A DNA stretch of 64,000 nucleotides, taken from positions 1 through 64,000 of the forward strand of contig JAPDFW010000084.1 of the NCBI GenBank assembly GCA_028826165.1. Direction: 5' to 3'. Within the stretch, counting starts at the first letter, position 1; each line of letters begins with the position of its first letter. The notes under the pieces were generated by a model. The model made no database searches and had not been told where the DNA came from. It saw only the letters and a list, made by a program, of their open reading frames with translations. This document shows positions 1 to 11,990 of the stretch, piece after piece. Made by a program: the position numbers and the translations under genes. Source of the stretch: Anaeramoeba ignava (lineage: Eukaryota; Metamonada; Anaeramoebidae).

Positions 1-481
1 AATCAAAAATGAAAAATGAAAATGAAAAATGAAAAATGAAAATGAAAAAATGAAAAATGAAAAATCAAAATCAAAAATCAAAAATCAAATAAAATGAAAT
101 ATATAAAATGAAATGGAAAACCAAATGAAAATCAAAAATCAAAATCAAAGAAAAATGAAATGAAATGAAAAATGAAAAATGAAATGAAATGTGAAAATGA
201 AAATGAAAAATAGAACAAATCAAATCAAAATGAAATGAAAACTGTGTAAAAATCAAATGAAAATCAAAATCAAAATCAAAATGGGAATTCAAAACAGAAA
301 AATCAAAATGAAAATGAAAAATCAAATCAAATGAAAATGAGTCGAAAATGAAAATGAAAATGAAAATGAAAATGAAAATCAAAATCAAAATTAAAATCAA
401 ATGAAAATGAAAATCAAAAAAAATGAAATGAAAACTGAAAATGAAAATGAAAAATAAAAAAATCAAAATCAAAATCTTCAA
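1..481 (+). repeat. AAAATG/AAAATC hexamer-type low-complexity DNA
   Basis: The segment is built from degenerate AAAATG, AAAATC and AAATGAAAT units. It runs directly into the phosphatase gene that follows, in the A-rich-on-sense orientation seen in other coding tracts of this window, so it may encode an Asn/Glu/Gln-rich stretch. Stops and frame changes interrupt all plus frames, so it could equally be an intron or untranslated sequence. No start codon can be assigned with confidence. Confidence 0.6.
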
Positions 482-1840
482 AATGAAAATGAAAAGAAGA
501 TAAAGAAGATACATCAAATTTTCTTTTACACAAAAGATGGAGTTATGGGAGAAGTTAGAGATGCAGATATTGCTCTTTTAAAAACATTTAAAGTAGGATA
601 TATTATGGATTTAATGGTAGAAAAACGGAAGAAAAATATGGAGTTTATGTATGTTCATCAGAAAAAGCAGATTCTTTTGAAAGATATAAAGATTTTCATA
701 TAAATGAATGTCCATATCCAGGAGTTGAAATATTTTCAGAATTTTATAACAATAAATATTGTGGAAAAGATTTAAAATTTGATTGGTCATCACCAAGTAA
801 TACAGCCAAATTATCTATTGATAAAAACATTACTTGAACGTTTAAATTCAACAGAACTTAAAAATATTAATTATCAAGATTATCAAAAATGGGATATTAT
901 TGATATAACTTTAAATTATCTTAAATTGTTATTATTAATTGTTGCAAATCCTAATAATAAAGATGGAATTTTGATTCATTGTGTTTCAGGTTATGATAGA
1001 ACTCCTTTTTTTGTTGGATTATTAAGATGCTCATTTTGGGCTGATGGTCTTATTCATCAAAATTTAAATGTTGATGAATTTCTTTATTTGACAATTTCTT
1101 ATGATTGGTTATTGTTTCATCATTTGTTAAAACAAAGATTATCAGAACATTATGTTATTATATACTTTGCTTTTTCTATTCTTCAATTTATTAAATCAGA
1201 TGATTTTTCTTTAAAAAGATTTAAGAAATATTGGAAAGAAAATGATGAAAATAAAAATCAAAATCAAAATCAAAATCAAAATCAAAATCAAAATGAAAAT
1301 CAAAATCAAAATCAAAATCAAAATCAAAATCAAAATCAAAATCAAAATCAAAATGAAAATCAAAATCAAAATCAAAATCAAAATAAAAATGAAAATGAAA
1401 ATCAAAATCAAAATCAAAATCAAAATCAAAATCAAAATCAAAATCAAAATCAAAATCAAAATCAAAATCAAAATCAAAATCAAAATCAAAATCAAAATGA
1501 AAATCAAAATGAAAATAAAAATCAAAATCAAAATCAAATTCAAATTCAAAATGAAAATCAAAATCAAAATCAAAATCAAAATCAAAATCAAAATAAAAAT
1601 CAAAATGAAAATCAAAATCAAAATCAAATGGAAAATCAAAATCAAAATCAAAATCAAAATCAAAATCAAAATCAAAATCAAAATCAAAATCAAAATCAAA
1701 ATCAAAAAATCAAAATCAAAATCAAAAATCAAAATGAAACTTTAAAAACTCAAAGAGAAATTAAATTAGAAGCTTTATTTCAAAGATTTAAAGAAATTTA
1801 TAATGAAATTATTATTCCTTTATTAAAAATTAAAAATTAA
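482..1840 (+). CDS. Myotubularin-related phosphoinositide phosphatase, MTMR14-like (5' end missing)
   Basis: Probably a 3-phosphoinositide phosphatase of the MTMR14/Jumpy branch. The signature is HCVSGYDRTP at about 981-1010, a C-x5-R catalytic loop, followed by a segment reading GLLRCSFWADGLIH that is typical of MTMR14. Upstream, VRDADIALLKTFKVGYIMDL and a segment ending YPGVEIFSEF also fit the family, but they lie in different frames. One base appears to be missing in TTAATGG near 615 and one extra A is present near 823; correcting both gives one continuous protein. An Asn/Gln tract of about 150 residues (1246-1735) separates the catalytic core from a short C-terminal helix (REIKLEALFQRF). 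It ends only about 10 bp before the convergent NOC3 reading frame. The PH-GRAM-like N-terminus lies outside or in unreadable sequence. The substrate is inferred from the family. Confidence 0.82.
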
Positions 1841-1934
1841 AAATTTATTTTTATTGTTTATTTTCTTCTTCTAAAATTAATCTAAGAAAAGGAGAATCAG
1901 AAATATAACTTTGATGATGATAATGAATAACTTT

Positions 1935-4129
1935 TTATGTTTCATTTTTATTCTTAAAATTTTGAGGAAGTTCATTTAATTGAAGAAAATCTAAAAAATC
2001 AGATTCTGAATTAATAAAATTAAAAGAAGTTGAAGAATTAATAATTTGATTTGGCTTTTTATCATCTAAAAAATATTTAGTATGAGAATCTAAAGAATCA
2101 ATATCATCAATATATTTTTGAAACAGTTTGAACATAACTAGAAATTTGAGGATTATAATGATTTTTAGTAAACAGAATTCCCAAAGATTTGAAGAAAAAG
2201 CATTTGAATGTTCTGGTGATTTAATATTTGGATCATAAACACCTGAACTTAAATTTTCTGAATCTAATAATTGTTGAGTTTTTGGATATTGCATCATTAA
2301 ATCCTTCATCAAAATTAAAATTCCAAGAGAAACTCCTTCGTATTGATGTAAAAGTAACGATGCCAATCTTTTGATAAATCCTGCAATTCTTTCATTAGAT
2401 AATTCTTTCATTCCAAATAGTAATTTTTCAATACAATTAACAAGTAATAAGTTGATTTCTTTGTTGTAATTATAAATTGATAAATTTGGAACATATCCTT
2501 CTAATCTAACAAGACAATTATTTGAGTTGGAATATTCATAATTATCTTTGGATATTGGTAATAGATGTGTGATGAATGATTGAAACATTCTTGAATATAA
2601 TTTATCGTAAAAATCTTTGAAATCTGTTGAAATTATACTTTTTCCTTGTTTTGTAATTATTGCTATTGCTGTAAAAATGCAATGAATAGTCATTTTCAAA
2701 TTGATATTCTTGTATTTCACAGTTTCTTTTAATGTTGAAATTATATCTCCAAAAAAATTGAGATTGATTAAATGAGAAAATTTCGATAATCCTTCTAAAA
2801 CAAATGGCATCAATACACTATGTTTTGCTCTTTTTAAAACTCTGAAATATGTTATAAATATTGCATTAAGCATTTCTATTTGTAATCTTTGAGATCTTTC
2901 TTTTTCTTGGTTTTCTAATGTTTTTTTCAATTTTTTTTCAATTTTATCGTTTTCTATTTTCTTCAGTTTTTGTTTTTGAGTCATTCTTTGTTTCATTTTG
3001 CTTTTCTTTCTTTCAAGTTTTCTCTTTAATTTTTCACTTAGATTTCTTTGTTCTTCTTCTTCTTCCATTTTTTTCTGTTTAAGAATAACATCTGGATCAA
3101 TTGAAATGTGAAGAAATACTTGAACCAATTTAGGATTTGATTTATAATTTCTTTGTTTGATAATTTTGGCAATTTCTTTTATAATTACAAGTGAAATATC
3201 TCTTGATTTATCATGTTTAATAACTTCAATAATTGATCCAAAACATTCATTTGAAATATCTTCTCTTGAATCATCAATATAAGAAACTAATGATTTTGAA
3301 ATCTCATTATTAAAATTAAAATAAGGTTTTGCTTTCAATAAACTATTCAATGATTTCAATGAAATTAAAACAAGTTGATTTTCTTCTTTTTCTGATGTAA
3401 TTATTTCTCCATTAATTTTATAATCATTATTTTTTGTTTCTTCATTTGAAAAATAATCTTTCTTTCTTTTCTTTCTATTGATTCTTTTCTGTTCTTGTTT
3501 GAGAATATCAATCAAATATTGGATAAATTTATGATAATTTTGTAATAATTTCTCTTCAAATTTTCTTAATTGAAAAACTTCTTTTGATAATTTTTGATTT
3601 TTTTCTTGTTCAGAAAGTTCTCTAATTGTATAACCAGGAATAATATCTATATATATTGCTACTAATGAAATTATTGCATATTTTCTAATTGAATAAAATT
3701 TATCTTTGCAATATTTAAATATTTGATTTAATAATTCAACACTTTTTCTGGATCTTCAGTTATTATTGATGACATTTGAGCAATTAATTCTTTTTTTTTT
3801 CTTTCAAAATTTGAAATAATTTATATTCATTAATTTCTTCATTTTTATTTTTCATTTTCATCTTCATCATTTTCGTTTTCATTTCCATTTTCATTATCAT
3901 TTTCATTATAAACATTTTCATATTCATCTTTTTTATTTTTCAAATTTTTTTTTCTTTTTATTTTTTGATTAATTTCTTTTTCATTTTCATTTTCATTTTC
4001 AATTAAATTTCCTTTTCTATCTTTAAAAGGTAATTTTTTAATTTGTGTTTCTGGAATTTGAAATTGTTTTGTTTGAAAAGAACGTGGTTTTTTTTCCCAA
4101 ATTTCTTCTTGATCTGAATCTGAATTCAT
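1935..4129 (-). CDS. NOC3: Nucleolar complex protein 3 (NOC3)
   Basis: NOC3 acts in large-subunit ribosome maturation and, in some species, replication licensing. The acidic N-terminus contains IKKLPFKDRKGNLIE, matching the family's 'LPIKDKxG' element. Next comes DPEKV...IRKYAIISLVAIYIDIIPGYTIREL, then a Lys/Glu-rich helix, then the CBF/NOC region with ASLLLHQYEGVSLGILIL and a segment reading SGVYDPNIKSPEHSNA...LWEFCLL. The frame must be corrected at least four times, near 3790, 3745, 2164 and 2117, each in or near a homopolymer; after correction LLKNHYNPQISSYVQTVSKIY reads as in homologues. The first stop is TAA at 1935-1937, but the same frame stays open, with gene-like composition (VIHYHHQSYISDSPFLRL), to a second TAA at 1851. 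Start: ATG at 4129, the only one before the conserved motif. Confidence 0.87.
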
Positions 4130-4189
4130 TTATTATTTCTTTATTATTTTTATTTATTAATTCTAAAAAAAAAAATTTTTTTTAAATTT

Positions 4190-5625
4190 AAAATAAATTT
4201 ATTAAGAAAAAAAATGAAAAATTAAAAATGAAAAAATATTTTTTTTAAATAATTTTTATTAATAAATTTATTCCATTTTTTATTAATAAATTTATTATAT
4301 TTTTTATTAATAAATTTATTCCATTTTTTATTAATAAATTTATTCCACTTTTTTATTAATAAATTTATTCCACTTTTTTATTAATAAATTTATTCTATTT
4401 TTTATTAATAAATTTATTATATTTTTTATTAATAAATTTATTATATTTATTATTAATAAATTTATTATATTTTTATTAATATATTTATTATATTTTTATT
4501 AATAAATTTATTCCATTTTTATTAATAAATTTATTATATTTTTATTAATAAATTTATTCTATTTTTATTAATAAATTTATTCTATTTTTATTAATAAATT
4601 TATTCTATTTTATTATTAATAAATTTATTCCATTTTTATTAATATATTTATTATATTTATTATTAATAAATTTATTATATTTTTATTAATAAATTTATTC
4701 CATTTTTTATTAATAAATTTATTATATTTTTATTATTAATAAATTTATTATACTTTTTATTAATAAATTTATTCCATTTTTATTAATAAATTTATTCCAA
4801 TTTTTTTATTAATAAATTTATTATATTTTTATTAATAATAAATAGAATAAATTTATTAATAAATTTATTATATTTTTATTAATAAATTTATTATATTTTT
4901 ATTAATAAATTTATTCCACTTTTTATTAATAAATTTATTCCACTTTTTATTAATAAATTTATTCTATTTTTATTAATAAATTTATTATATTTTTATTAAT
5001 AAATTTATTCCACTTTTTATTAATAATTTTATTATATTTTTATTAATAAATTTATTATATTTTTATTAATAAATTTATTATATTTTTATTAATAAATTTA
5101 TTATATTTTTATTAATAAATTTATTATATTTTTATTAATATATTTATTATTATTTTTATTAATAAATTTATTATATTTTTATTAATAAATTTACTATATT
5201 TTTATTAATAAATTTATTCCACTTTTTTTATTAATAAATTTATTCCATTTTTATTAATAAATTTATTATATTTTTATTAATAAATTTATTCCACTTTTTA
5301 TTAATAAAATTTATTCCATTTTTATTAATAAATTTATTCCACTTTTTATTAATAAATTTATTATATTTTTATTAATAAATTTATTATATTTATTATTAAT
5401 AAATTTATTCCATTTTTTTTAATAAATTTATTCCACTTTTTTATTAATAAATTTATTATATTTTTTATTAATAAATTTATTATATTTTTTATTAATAAAT
5501 TTATTATATTTATTATTAATAAATTTATTTTATTTTTTATTAATAAATTTATTCCACTTTTTTATTAATAAATTTATTATATTTTTTATTAATAAATTTA
5601 TTATATTTTTTATTATTGCTCTTTT
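4190..5625. repeat. ~20-24 bp minisatellite, block A
   Basis: About 60-70 copies of a unit reading TTATTAATAAATTTATT followed by CCACTTTTT, CCATTTTT or ATATTTTT. Each unit contains the perfect palindrome AATAAATTTATT. Units vary mainly in the spacer after TTATT. It fills the whole gap between NOC3 and the downstream PDI-like gene; the short remainders (4130-4190, 5626-5703) are plain A/T-rich DNA. Confidence 0.95.
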
Positions 5626-5703
5626 CCAATTTAAAATTATTAAAGAAAAAAAAGGAATTCAAAAAAATTTTTGCTTTCTTGATTTATTCTTATTTTCTGA
5701 TTT

Positions 5704-6942
5704 TTAAAGTTCTTTTTTTTGATTCTTATTTAAAGAAATAAACTTTCCTTCTCCTGAAATGATATGATCCAAAAAATTATAAACTTCTAATTCATCTTCT
5801 AATTTTCCTTCAAAAACAACCATTTTACTTTTTTTTGGATTGATAACAAATAATTCATGATTCTTTGATAAATCTGTAATATCTCCCAAATTTTCCATAA
5901 AATCATTAGAATTATCGATATCACTTTCAAGGAAATTAATATAAGAAAAGCTTTTAAATAATGGATCTTTTCTCAATTTAATCATCATTTGTTCAAAAAG
6001 TGAGATTTTTTCTTCTTCATTTTGGTTTTTGTTGAATTCGGATAAAGTTAAAATAACACAAAGACCTTTTTTTTGAAGGAAACAAATATCTTGATAATTT
6101 TGGTTTGTCATTTGATGTATAAAATTTTGATTTTTTTGATTTTCTTGTTGATTTTCTTGTTCATTTTCTTGTTCATTTTCATTTTCAAAATTTTCGAAAT
6201 TTTCTGAAGTTGAACTAACAAAAGAACTCAAATATTTTTTTAATTGTTTATATTCTGTTTTTCCTGAATAATAAGAAATTGGAGAACCATTTTTATCAAG
6301 AATAACGATTTTTGGAGAATTATCAACACCAAACATTTGCATTAAATATTTATGATCAGGATTATTTTGGAAAACAACACCGAAACCAAGATCCCCTCTA
6401 AAATCTCTTGATAAACCTTTAAACAAAGGGGGAACATCATTAAATTTACTTGAAGGAAATAAAACAACTTTTTTTCTGTCTTGAGTAGAAGAAATCCATT
6501 GATCAACATTTTGCAAATCAACAACATATGATTCAAGAAATGAAAGTGCGAAATTTTTCAGTGAGTTAAATTCTCTTTGTCCATTATAATCAATCACTTC
6601 TTTAACTCCTCCTTCTTTTGTATGTTTGAATAATTTAATTGTTGGAAATCCTTTTATTTGATATTTTTGATTTAAAACTTGATCTGAAGAATCAACATGT
6701 CCAAATATTATTAATCCTTTTAATGTAGATGCTGCTTTATTCCATTCAGGCATTAATTTTTGACAATGGGGACACCATTCTGCTGCAAATACTACAAATA
6801 CATCTTGATCATAATTTTTTAAAACGATTGAATCAAAATTTAAATAATTTAGTTCAATTACATCTTTTGTTTCTGTTTTTGTTTTTGTTTTTGTTATTAA
6901 AAAAAGAAATAATATTGTTGAATAAATTGTAATTTTCTTCAT
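5704..6942 (-). CDS. ER thioredoxin / protein disulfide isomerase-like protein
   Basis: A single-exon protein of 412 residues. A hydrophobic signal peptide (about residues 1-18, IYSTILFLFLI) precedes a thioredoxin domain with the active site WCPHC (about residues 57-61) and the cis-Pro motif GFPTIKLF. A second thioredoxin-like domain without cysteine pair follows (LFPSSKFNDVPPLFKGL...LGFGVVF...SPKIVILDKNGSPISYYSG), then a Glu/Asn/Gln linker and a third region (IHQMTNQNYQDICFLQKKGLCVIL) like the b domain of PDIA6/P5. The protein ends in KKEL, a plausible weak KDEL-type retention signal. Role: disulfide exchange in the secretory pathway. Odd points: only one redox motif, and it is CPHC rather than CGHC. 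Same minisatellite on both sides of the gene. Confidence 0.85.
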   Translation of the reverse strand: MKKITIYSTILFLFLITKTKTKTETKDVIELNYLNFDSIVLKNYDQDVFVVFAAEWCPHCQKLMPEWNKAASTLKGLIIFGHVDSSDQVLNQKYQIKGFPTIKLFKHTKEGGVKEVIDYNGQREFNSLKNFALSFLESYVVDLQNVDQWISSTQDRKKVVLFPSSKFNDVPPLFKGLSRDFRGDLGFGVVFQNNPDHKYLMQMFGVDNSPKIVILDKNGSPISYYSGKTEYKQLKKYLSSFVSSTSENFENFENENEQENEQENQQENQKNQNFIHQMTNQNYQDICFLQKKGLCVILTLSEFNKNQNEEEKISLFEQMMIKLRKDPLFKSFSYINFLESDIDNSNDFMENLGDITDLSKNHELFVINPKKSKMVVFEGKLEDELEVYNFLDHIISGEGKFISLNKNQKKEL

Positions 6943-7054
6943 TGATTGTGAAAAAAAATGAAAAATGAAAAAAATGAAAAAAAAAATATTTTTTTTGATT
7001 GAAAAAAATTAAAAAAATAAAAACGTCATTATAGAAATCTGTTTCATTTTTATT

Positions 7055-8045
7055 TAATTTATTAATAAATTTATTATATTTTTTATTAATAAATTTATTC
7101 CACTTTTTATTAATAAATTTATTTCATTTTTTATTAATAAATTTATTCTATTTTTTTATTATTAATTTTATTCCACTTTTTTATTAATAAATTTATTCCA
7201 CTTTTTATTAATAAATTTATTATATTTTTTATTAATAAATTTATTATATTTTTTATTAATAAATTTATTATATTTTTATTAATAAATTTATTATATTTTT
7301 TATTAATAAATTTATTCCACTTTTTTATTAATAAATTTATTCCACTTTTTATTAATAAATTTATTATATTTTTTATTAATAAATTTATTCCATTTTTTAT
7401 TAATAAATTTATTCCACTTTTTATTAATAAATTTATTATATTTTTTATTAATAAATTTATTATATTTTTTATTAATAAATTTATTCCATTTTTATTAATA
7501 AATTTATTCCACTTTTTAATAATAAATTTATTCCATTTTTTATTAATAATTTTATTCCACTTTTTATTAATAAATTTATTATATTTTTTATTAATAAATT
7601 TATTATATTTTTATTAATAAATTTATTATATTTTTATTAATAAATTTATTATATTTTTTATTAATAAATTTATTATATTTTTATTATTAATAAATTTATT
7701 ATATTTTTTATTAATAAATTTATTATATTTTTTATTAATAAATTTATTCCACTTTTTATTAATAAATTTATTATATTTTTATTAATAAATTTATTCCACT
7801 TTTTTATTAATAAATTTATTATATTTTTATTAATAAATTTATTATATTTTTTATTAATAAATTTATTATATTTTTATTAATAAATTTATTATATTTTTTA
7901 TTAATAAATTTATTATATTTTTTATTAATAAATTTATTATATTTTTTATTAATAAATTTATTATATTTTTTATTAATAAATTTATTCCACTTTTTATTAA
8001 TAAATTTATTATATTTTTTATTAATAAATTTATTATATTTTTCAT
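7055..8045. repeat. ~20-24 bp minisatellite, block B
   Basis: The same TTAATAAATTTATT-based unit as in block A at 4190-5625, in the same orientation judged by the asymmetric CCACTTTTT spacer. About 45 copies fill the gap between SIN3 and the PDI-like gene. The 110 bp next to the PDI start is A-rich promoter-type sequence. Confidence 0.95.
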
Positions 8046-8082
8046 TATTAAATTTAAATTGTGTTTTGTTTTTCTTTTTATT

Positions 8083-11000
8083 TTAGTTTTTTTTGTTTAA
8101 AATTAAAAGTTGATATCGATTCCCAACTTGATTTTCTGATAAATTCATAACTTCATGAAATTGGAAATTGAAAAAATGTTTTTGTTTGGTTTTCTCATTT
8201 TCATTTTCATTTTGATTTTGATTTTGATTTGAAAATAATTTGATAAATGAAAAAATTAATGTTCCAATTACTTCACAAATAGTACTAAATTGAAAATCAT
8301 ATTGACCAAATATTTCATTTAATTTTTGTTTAAATTCGTTTTTAGAAATTTCTTTTTTTAATCTTTTTGAAATTAAAGCAAGAAAAAATTCAAAAGAATA
8401 AGCTTTTTCATTTTGATTTGAAATGACTGATTTCAAATATTCATGTTGAAGTAAATCAATTGGAATTGTTGAATTAATATCATATTTTGGTGTTCCTAAT
8501 TCTTTTTTTTGAGAAATGATCTTTTTGCTTTTTGAAGAATTGAATAAAATATTTGATAAACACGGAAGAAATAATATAAATATTTGTTTCCTTTCATTTG
8601 TGAAATAACTTTGATTTTTGATTGAATTGAAGTTGGAAATGAAATTCCTAAAACATAATTAAGATCTTCTTCATTTTCATCTTTTTGATTTTTGGAATTT
8701 TTCAAATCAATAATTTTTGTTAATTCTGATTTTGTATTGAAAAAATTTTTAATAAATTCATTAACTTTTTCATTTAGAAAACTGGAAATGTTATTAATAT
8801 CAAATTCTTTATCAATTTTTTTCATTAAATTTGTAACTGATGAAAAATATTTTTCATTATTTATTTCAAAGTTCTTTAAATTTGAAATATTTTCTATTCC
8901 AATTTGAGTAATTTTGGATATTGCATTAAAAATAATTGAATCATTAAAATCAAATACTAAATATTTGATATTTCTTTTTTTAAAGTGAATCTTTTTTTCT
9001 TTTCTTTCTTGATTAAATAATTCACCATTTCCTAAAATTTTTAAATTTTCATTTTCATTTGAATTTTGATTTGAATTTTCATTTGAATTTGAATTTTCAT
9101 TTGAATTTGAATTTTCATTTGAATTTTCATTTGAATTTGAATTTTCATTTTGATTTTGATTTTGATTTTGATTTTGATTTTGATTTTGATTTTGATTTTG
9201 ATTTTCATTTTGATTTTGATTTTGATTTTGATTTTGATTTTGATTTTCATTTTGATTTTCATTTTCATTTTGATTTTGATTTTCATTTGAATCTTCAGAT
9301 GAAAATGTATCTTCAGAATTTAATGAAGAATCTTCAGTTTCACTTGTTGAAAGTTCATCACTAGATTCAATATTCATATTATCTGATTCTTCAATTTGAT
9401 TTTTTCTAATTTCAATTTCTTTTAATAAATCTATTTATTTTATTTTTTGTAATAAATTAAAAGAATTAATAATTTAAAAATGATTTGCTTATTTTTAAAA
9501 TTAAAATTATCTAAAAAAAATAAGACAATTTACTTTTCTCATTTAATTTCCTTTTTTGTTGTGATTGAAATTTTATAATTTGATTTTCTCTTGATTTTTG
9601 AGCATATTTTTTTGTAAGATTACCAAAATGATTATTCATTTCTTTTTTCTTTAATTGCAAATATTGATATTTTTCTGTTGCAGTATTTAAAATAACTTTA
9701 ATTCCTCCTTTTGGGAATTTATTAAATAAAGATAAAAATCCATTATAATTTTTTTGATAAAGCAATTTAATAACTTTTAAATGAACATGATCTTTTAAGA
9801 AATCTATTTATTTAATAAAATAATTGAAATGAGATCTTGATTTATTTATTTCTTATTATTTGATTACTTTTTGCAAATTCTTCAATTTTTTCTTGTGAAA
9901 TTGTATCAATTTTTAATGATATTTCTGTTAAACTTTTTAATATTTTTGATAAACTTTCAAGTGACATATCAACTTCAAATCTTTTTTCTTCAAATTTTTG
10001 CATTTCTTGTTCAAATTGATCATCTTCCAAATCATGTTCTGCATTTGTTTCTTCTTTTCCAATAGCAGTTGAAACCCATTTATTATTTAAAATGGATTTT
10101 TCAAGTTTTCCTCTTGCTTGACATTTTATTTTATGATACTAAATAAAATTTATTTTAAATTTTGAAAATTAAAATGAATTAAATTAAATTTTGAATTAAA
10201 ATATTAACTTGAGAAGGTAATGCTCGATAAGAAGGTCCACATTTTTTTAATTTTTTGAAATTAAGTTGTTGCACTGGAGCTAATTTTTCAATTTCAGTAA
10301 CTGTTGAATCATCAAATAATATCAATTTCTCAAATTCAGTAAAAATATCTTTATCAAATAAAGGTTTTACAAGCAAAAGAAGTTGTTTCTTTGTTAAAAA
10401 TCCTTGATTAAATGAATTTATGCACTTCAAAAAATCATTATAATAATTAGGTTTTAATAATTGATTGATTTTCTTGAAGAAATGTTGATGTTTCATTTGA
10501 GATGAAATTTGAGGATTTTGTTCATTTTTTTGAATATTATTTGAATCATTTTGTGATTCTCCTTTTTCAACATGAATATTTGATTTATTCAACATTTCTT
10601 GTCTTTTTCTTTGAATTTGTAATAATGAAAAGTGTATTAATTGCTGTTCATATTTATTATTTGGAGGAATCATTTCTAAAAATTCTTGAATTAAATCTAA
10701 GTTATATGGGAAAATATTTTGGATTTCAATTATAATTTCTTGCAAATTAATTTGTTTTGAAAGTATTTTGTCTAAAATGATTTTAAATTGTAAAAATTCA
10801 TTTGAATTTGGTTGATATTTTTTTTCCACTTTTTGAATAAAATCAATTGATCTATTGAAATAATATGCTTGAACATCTAAATCACTAAATGGATTAGGTC
10901 TTTTTTTCTGTTGTTGTTTTTGTATTCTTCTTTGTGAAAAAAAGAAGTGATAAAATCTTGAAAGATCAAAATTATTTTGGAAAGTATAATCAATTTTTTG

Positions 11001-11269
11001 ACTAATTTCATCATAAGTTAATTCATTTTTTTCATATTTTTCAATTGAATTTATTAAATCTTCTGGAATATTAACATTTTGATTTTGTGCTTCTTTAAGA
11101 AATAATCGAATTTGATTTAAATCAAGTATTTTGTTTGTTGTTTCTTTTTTTCTCGTTTCTTCTTGATTATTACTATTTTAAATGAATAAAAAATTTGAAT
11201 AAAAAATTTGATCAATTTTTTTTTAACTATTAAACTTACTTTTGTTCTGATTTAAGAATTTTTTGTTCA

Positions 11270-11342
<73 letters not shown>

Positions 11343-11472
11343 GATTTTGATCTTCTTGATTTTGTTTTTGTTGAAATGTATTTATTAACGAATTAGAAAA
11401 ATAAGGAACTTCATTTCTAGATAAATTTGAATTACTATTTTTATTATTATTTTCATTTGCTAAGTTTTGCAT
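8083..11472 (-). CDS. SIN3: SIN3-family transcriptional corepressor
   Basis: Scaffold of the histone deacetylase corepressor complex, about 1,028 residues. Likely exons: 11472-11240, 11172-10209, 10138-9868, 9803-9534 and 9430-8083; introns are 64-103 nt and GT...AG. Paired-amphipathic-helix-like segments occur in order (ILDLNQIRLFLKEAQ..., DVQAYYFNRSIDFIQKVEKK..., HQHFFKKINQLL...). The HDAC-interaction region begins KKLKKCGPSYRALPSQ and continues across an intron as YHKIKCQARGK, then NNKWVSTAIG and EEKRFEVDMSLESL. KRKLNEKNLLKEIE matches the family's 'SKSLLNEIE'. An Asn/Gln tract precedes the C-terminal domain (YLYYFFRVYQIFYSILQKAK...). One A is missing from the A5 run near 8534; adding it joins KAKKIISQKKELGTPKYD. 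Exon 1 encodes eight tandem KEI repeats. Confidence 0.88.
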
Positions 11473-11990
11473 TTTGTTTTTGTTTTTGTTTTTTTTTTTT
11501 TATAATTTGTTTATTTTAAATTATTTAAAAAAAAAAATGAAAAAAATTTTTTCTGTTTAAAAAAAATTATTTAACAAAAAAAAATTTTTTTTTTAAACAC
11601 AGAAATTAATGTTTTGAATTATTGGAAATTTCGGGAAAGGTGTTTTTTTAATTTTTTTTAAAATTTTAGAATTAAATTATTGTTATTTCTTTTTTAGTTT
11701 CTTTTATTTTTTTTATTCTTTTTTTGTTACTTCAAAATTATTAAAGAAGGCAATTTTTTTTTGAAATTGCAAAGAAATTAAAAGAAAAAAAATGAAAATT
11801 TAATTTAATTTTTGTTTTTTATTGTTTTTTTTTTTGTTAAATTTAAAAAAAGCAAAAAGCAAAAAGCAATTAAAAAGAATTGAATTGAATTGAATTGAAT
11901 TGAATTGAATTAATCCCCTAATATTTCTTAATAATAAATTATCTTTTTATTTGATCAAAACAATAAAAATAAATTAAATCTTCAATTCTT
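11473..11990. other. Intergenic: SIN3 upstream region
   Basis: A/T homopolymer-rich DNA directly upstream of the SIN3 start. It holds a short (GAATT)n run at about 11876-11911. I see no ORF with family resemblance and no structured RNA. The first 150 bp presumably contains the SIN3 promoter. Confidence 0.6.

Noticed and set aside
71-517. Long minus-strand frame of Phe/Ile/Leu/Asp/His
   Set aside because: It is the antisense reading of AAAATG/AAAATC hexamers; such repeats are open in many frames and the residues alternate without domain features.
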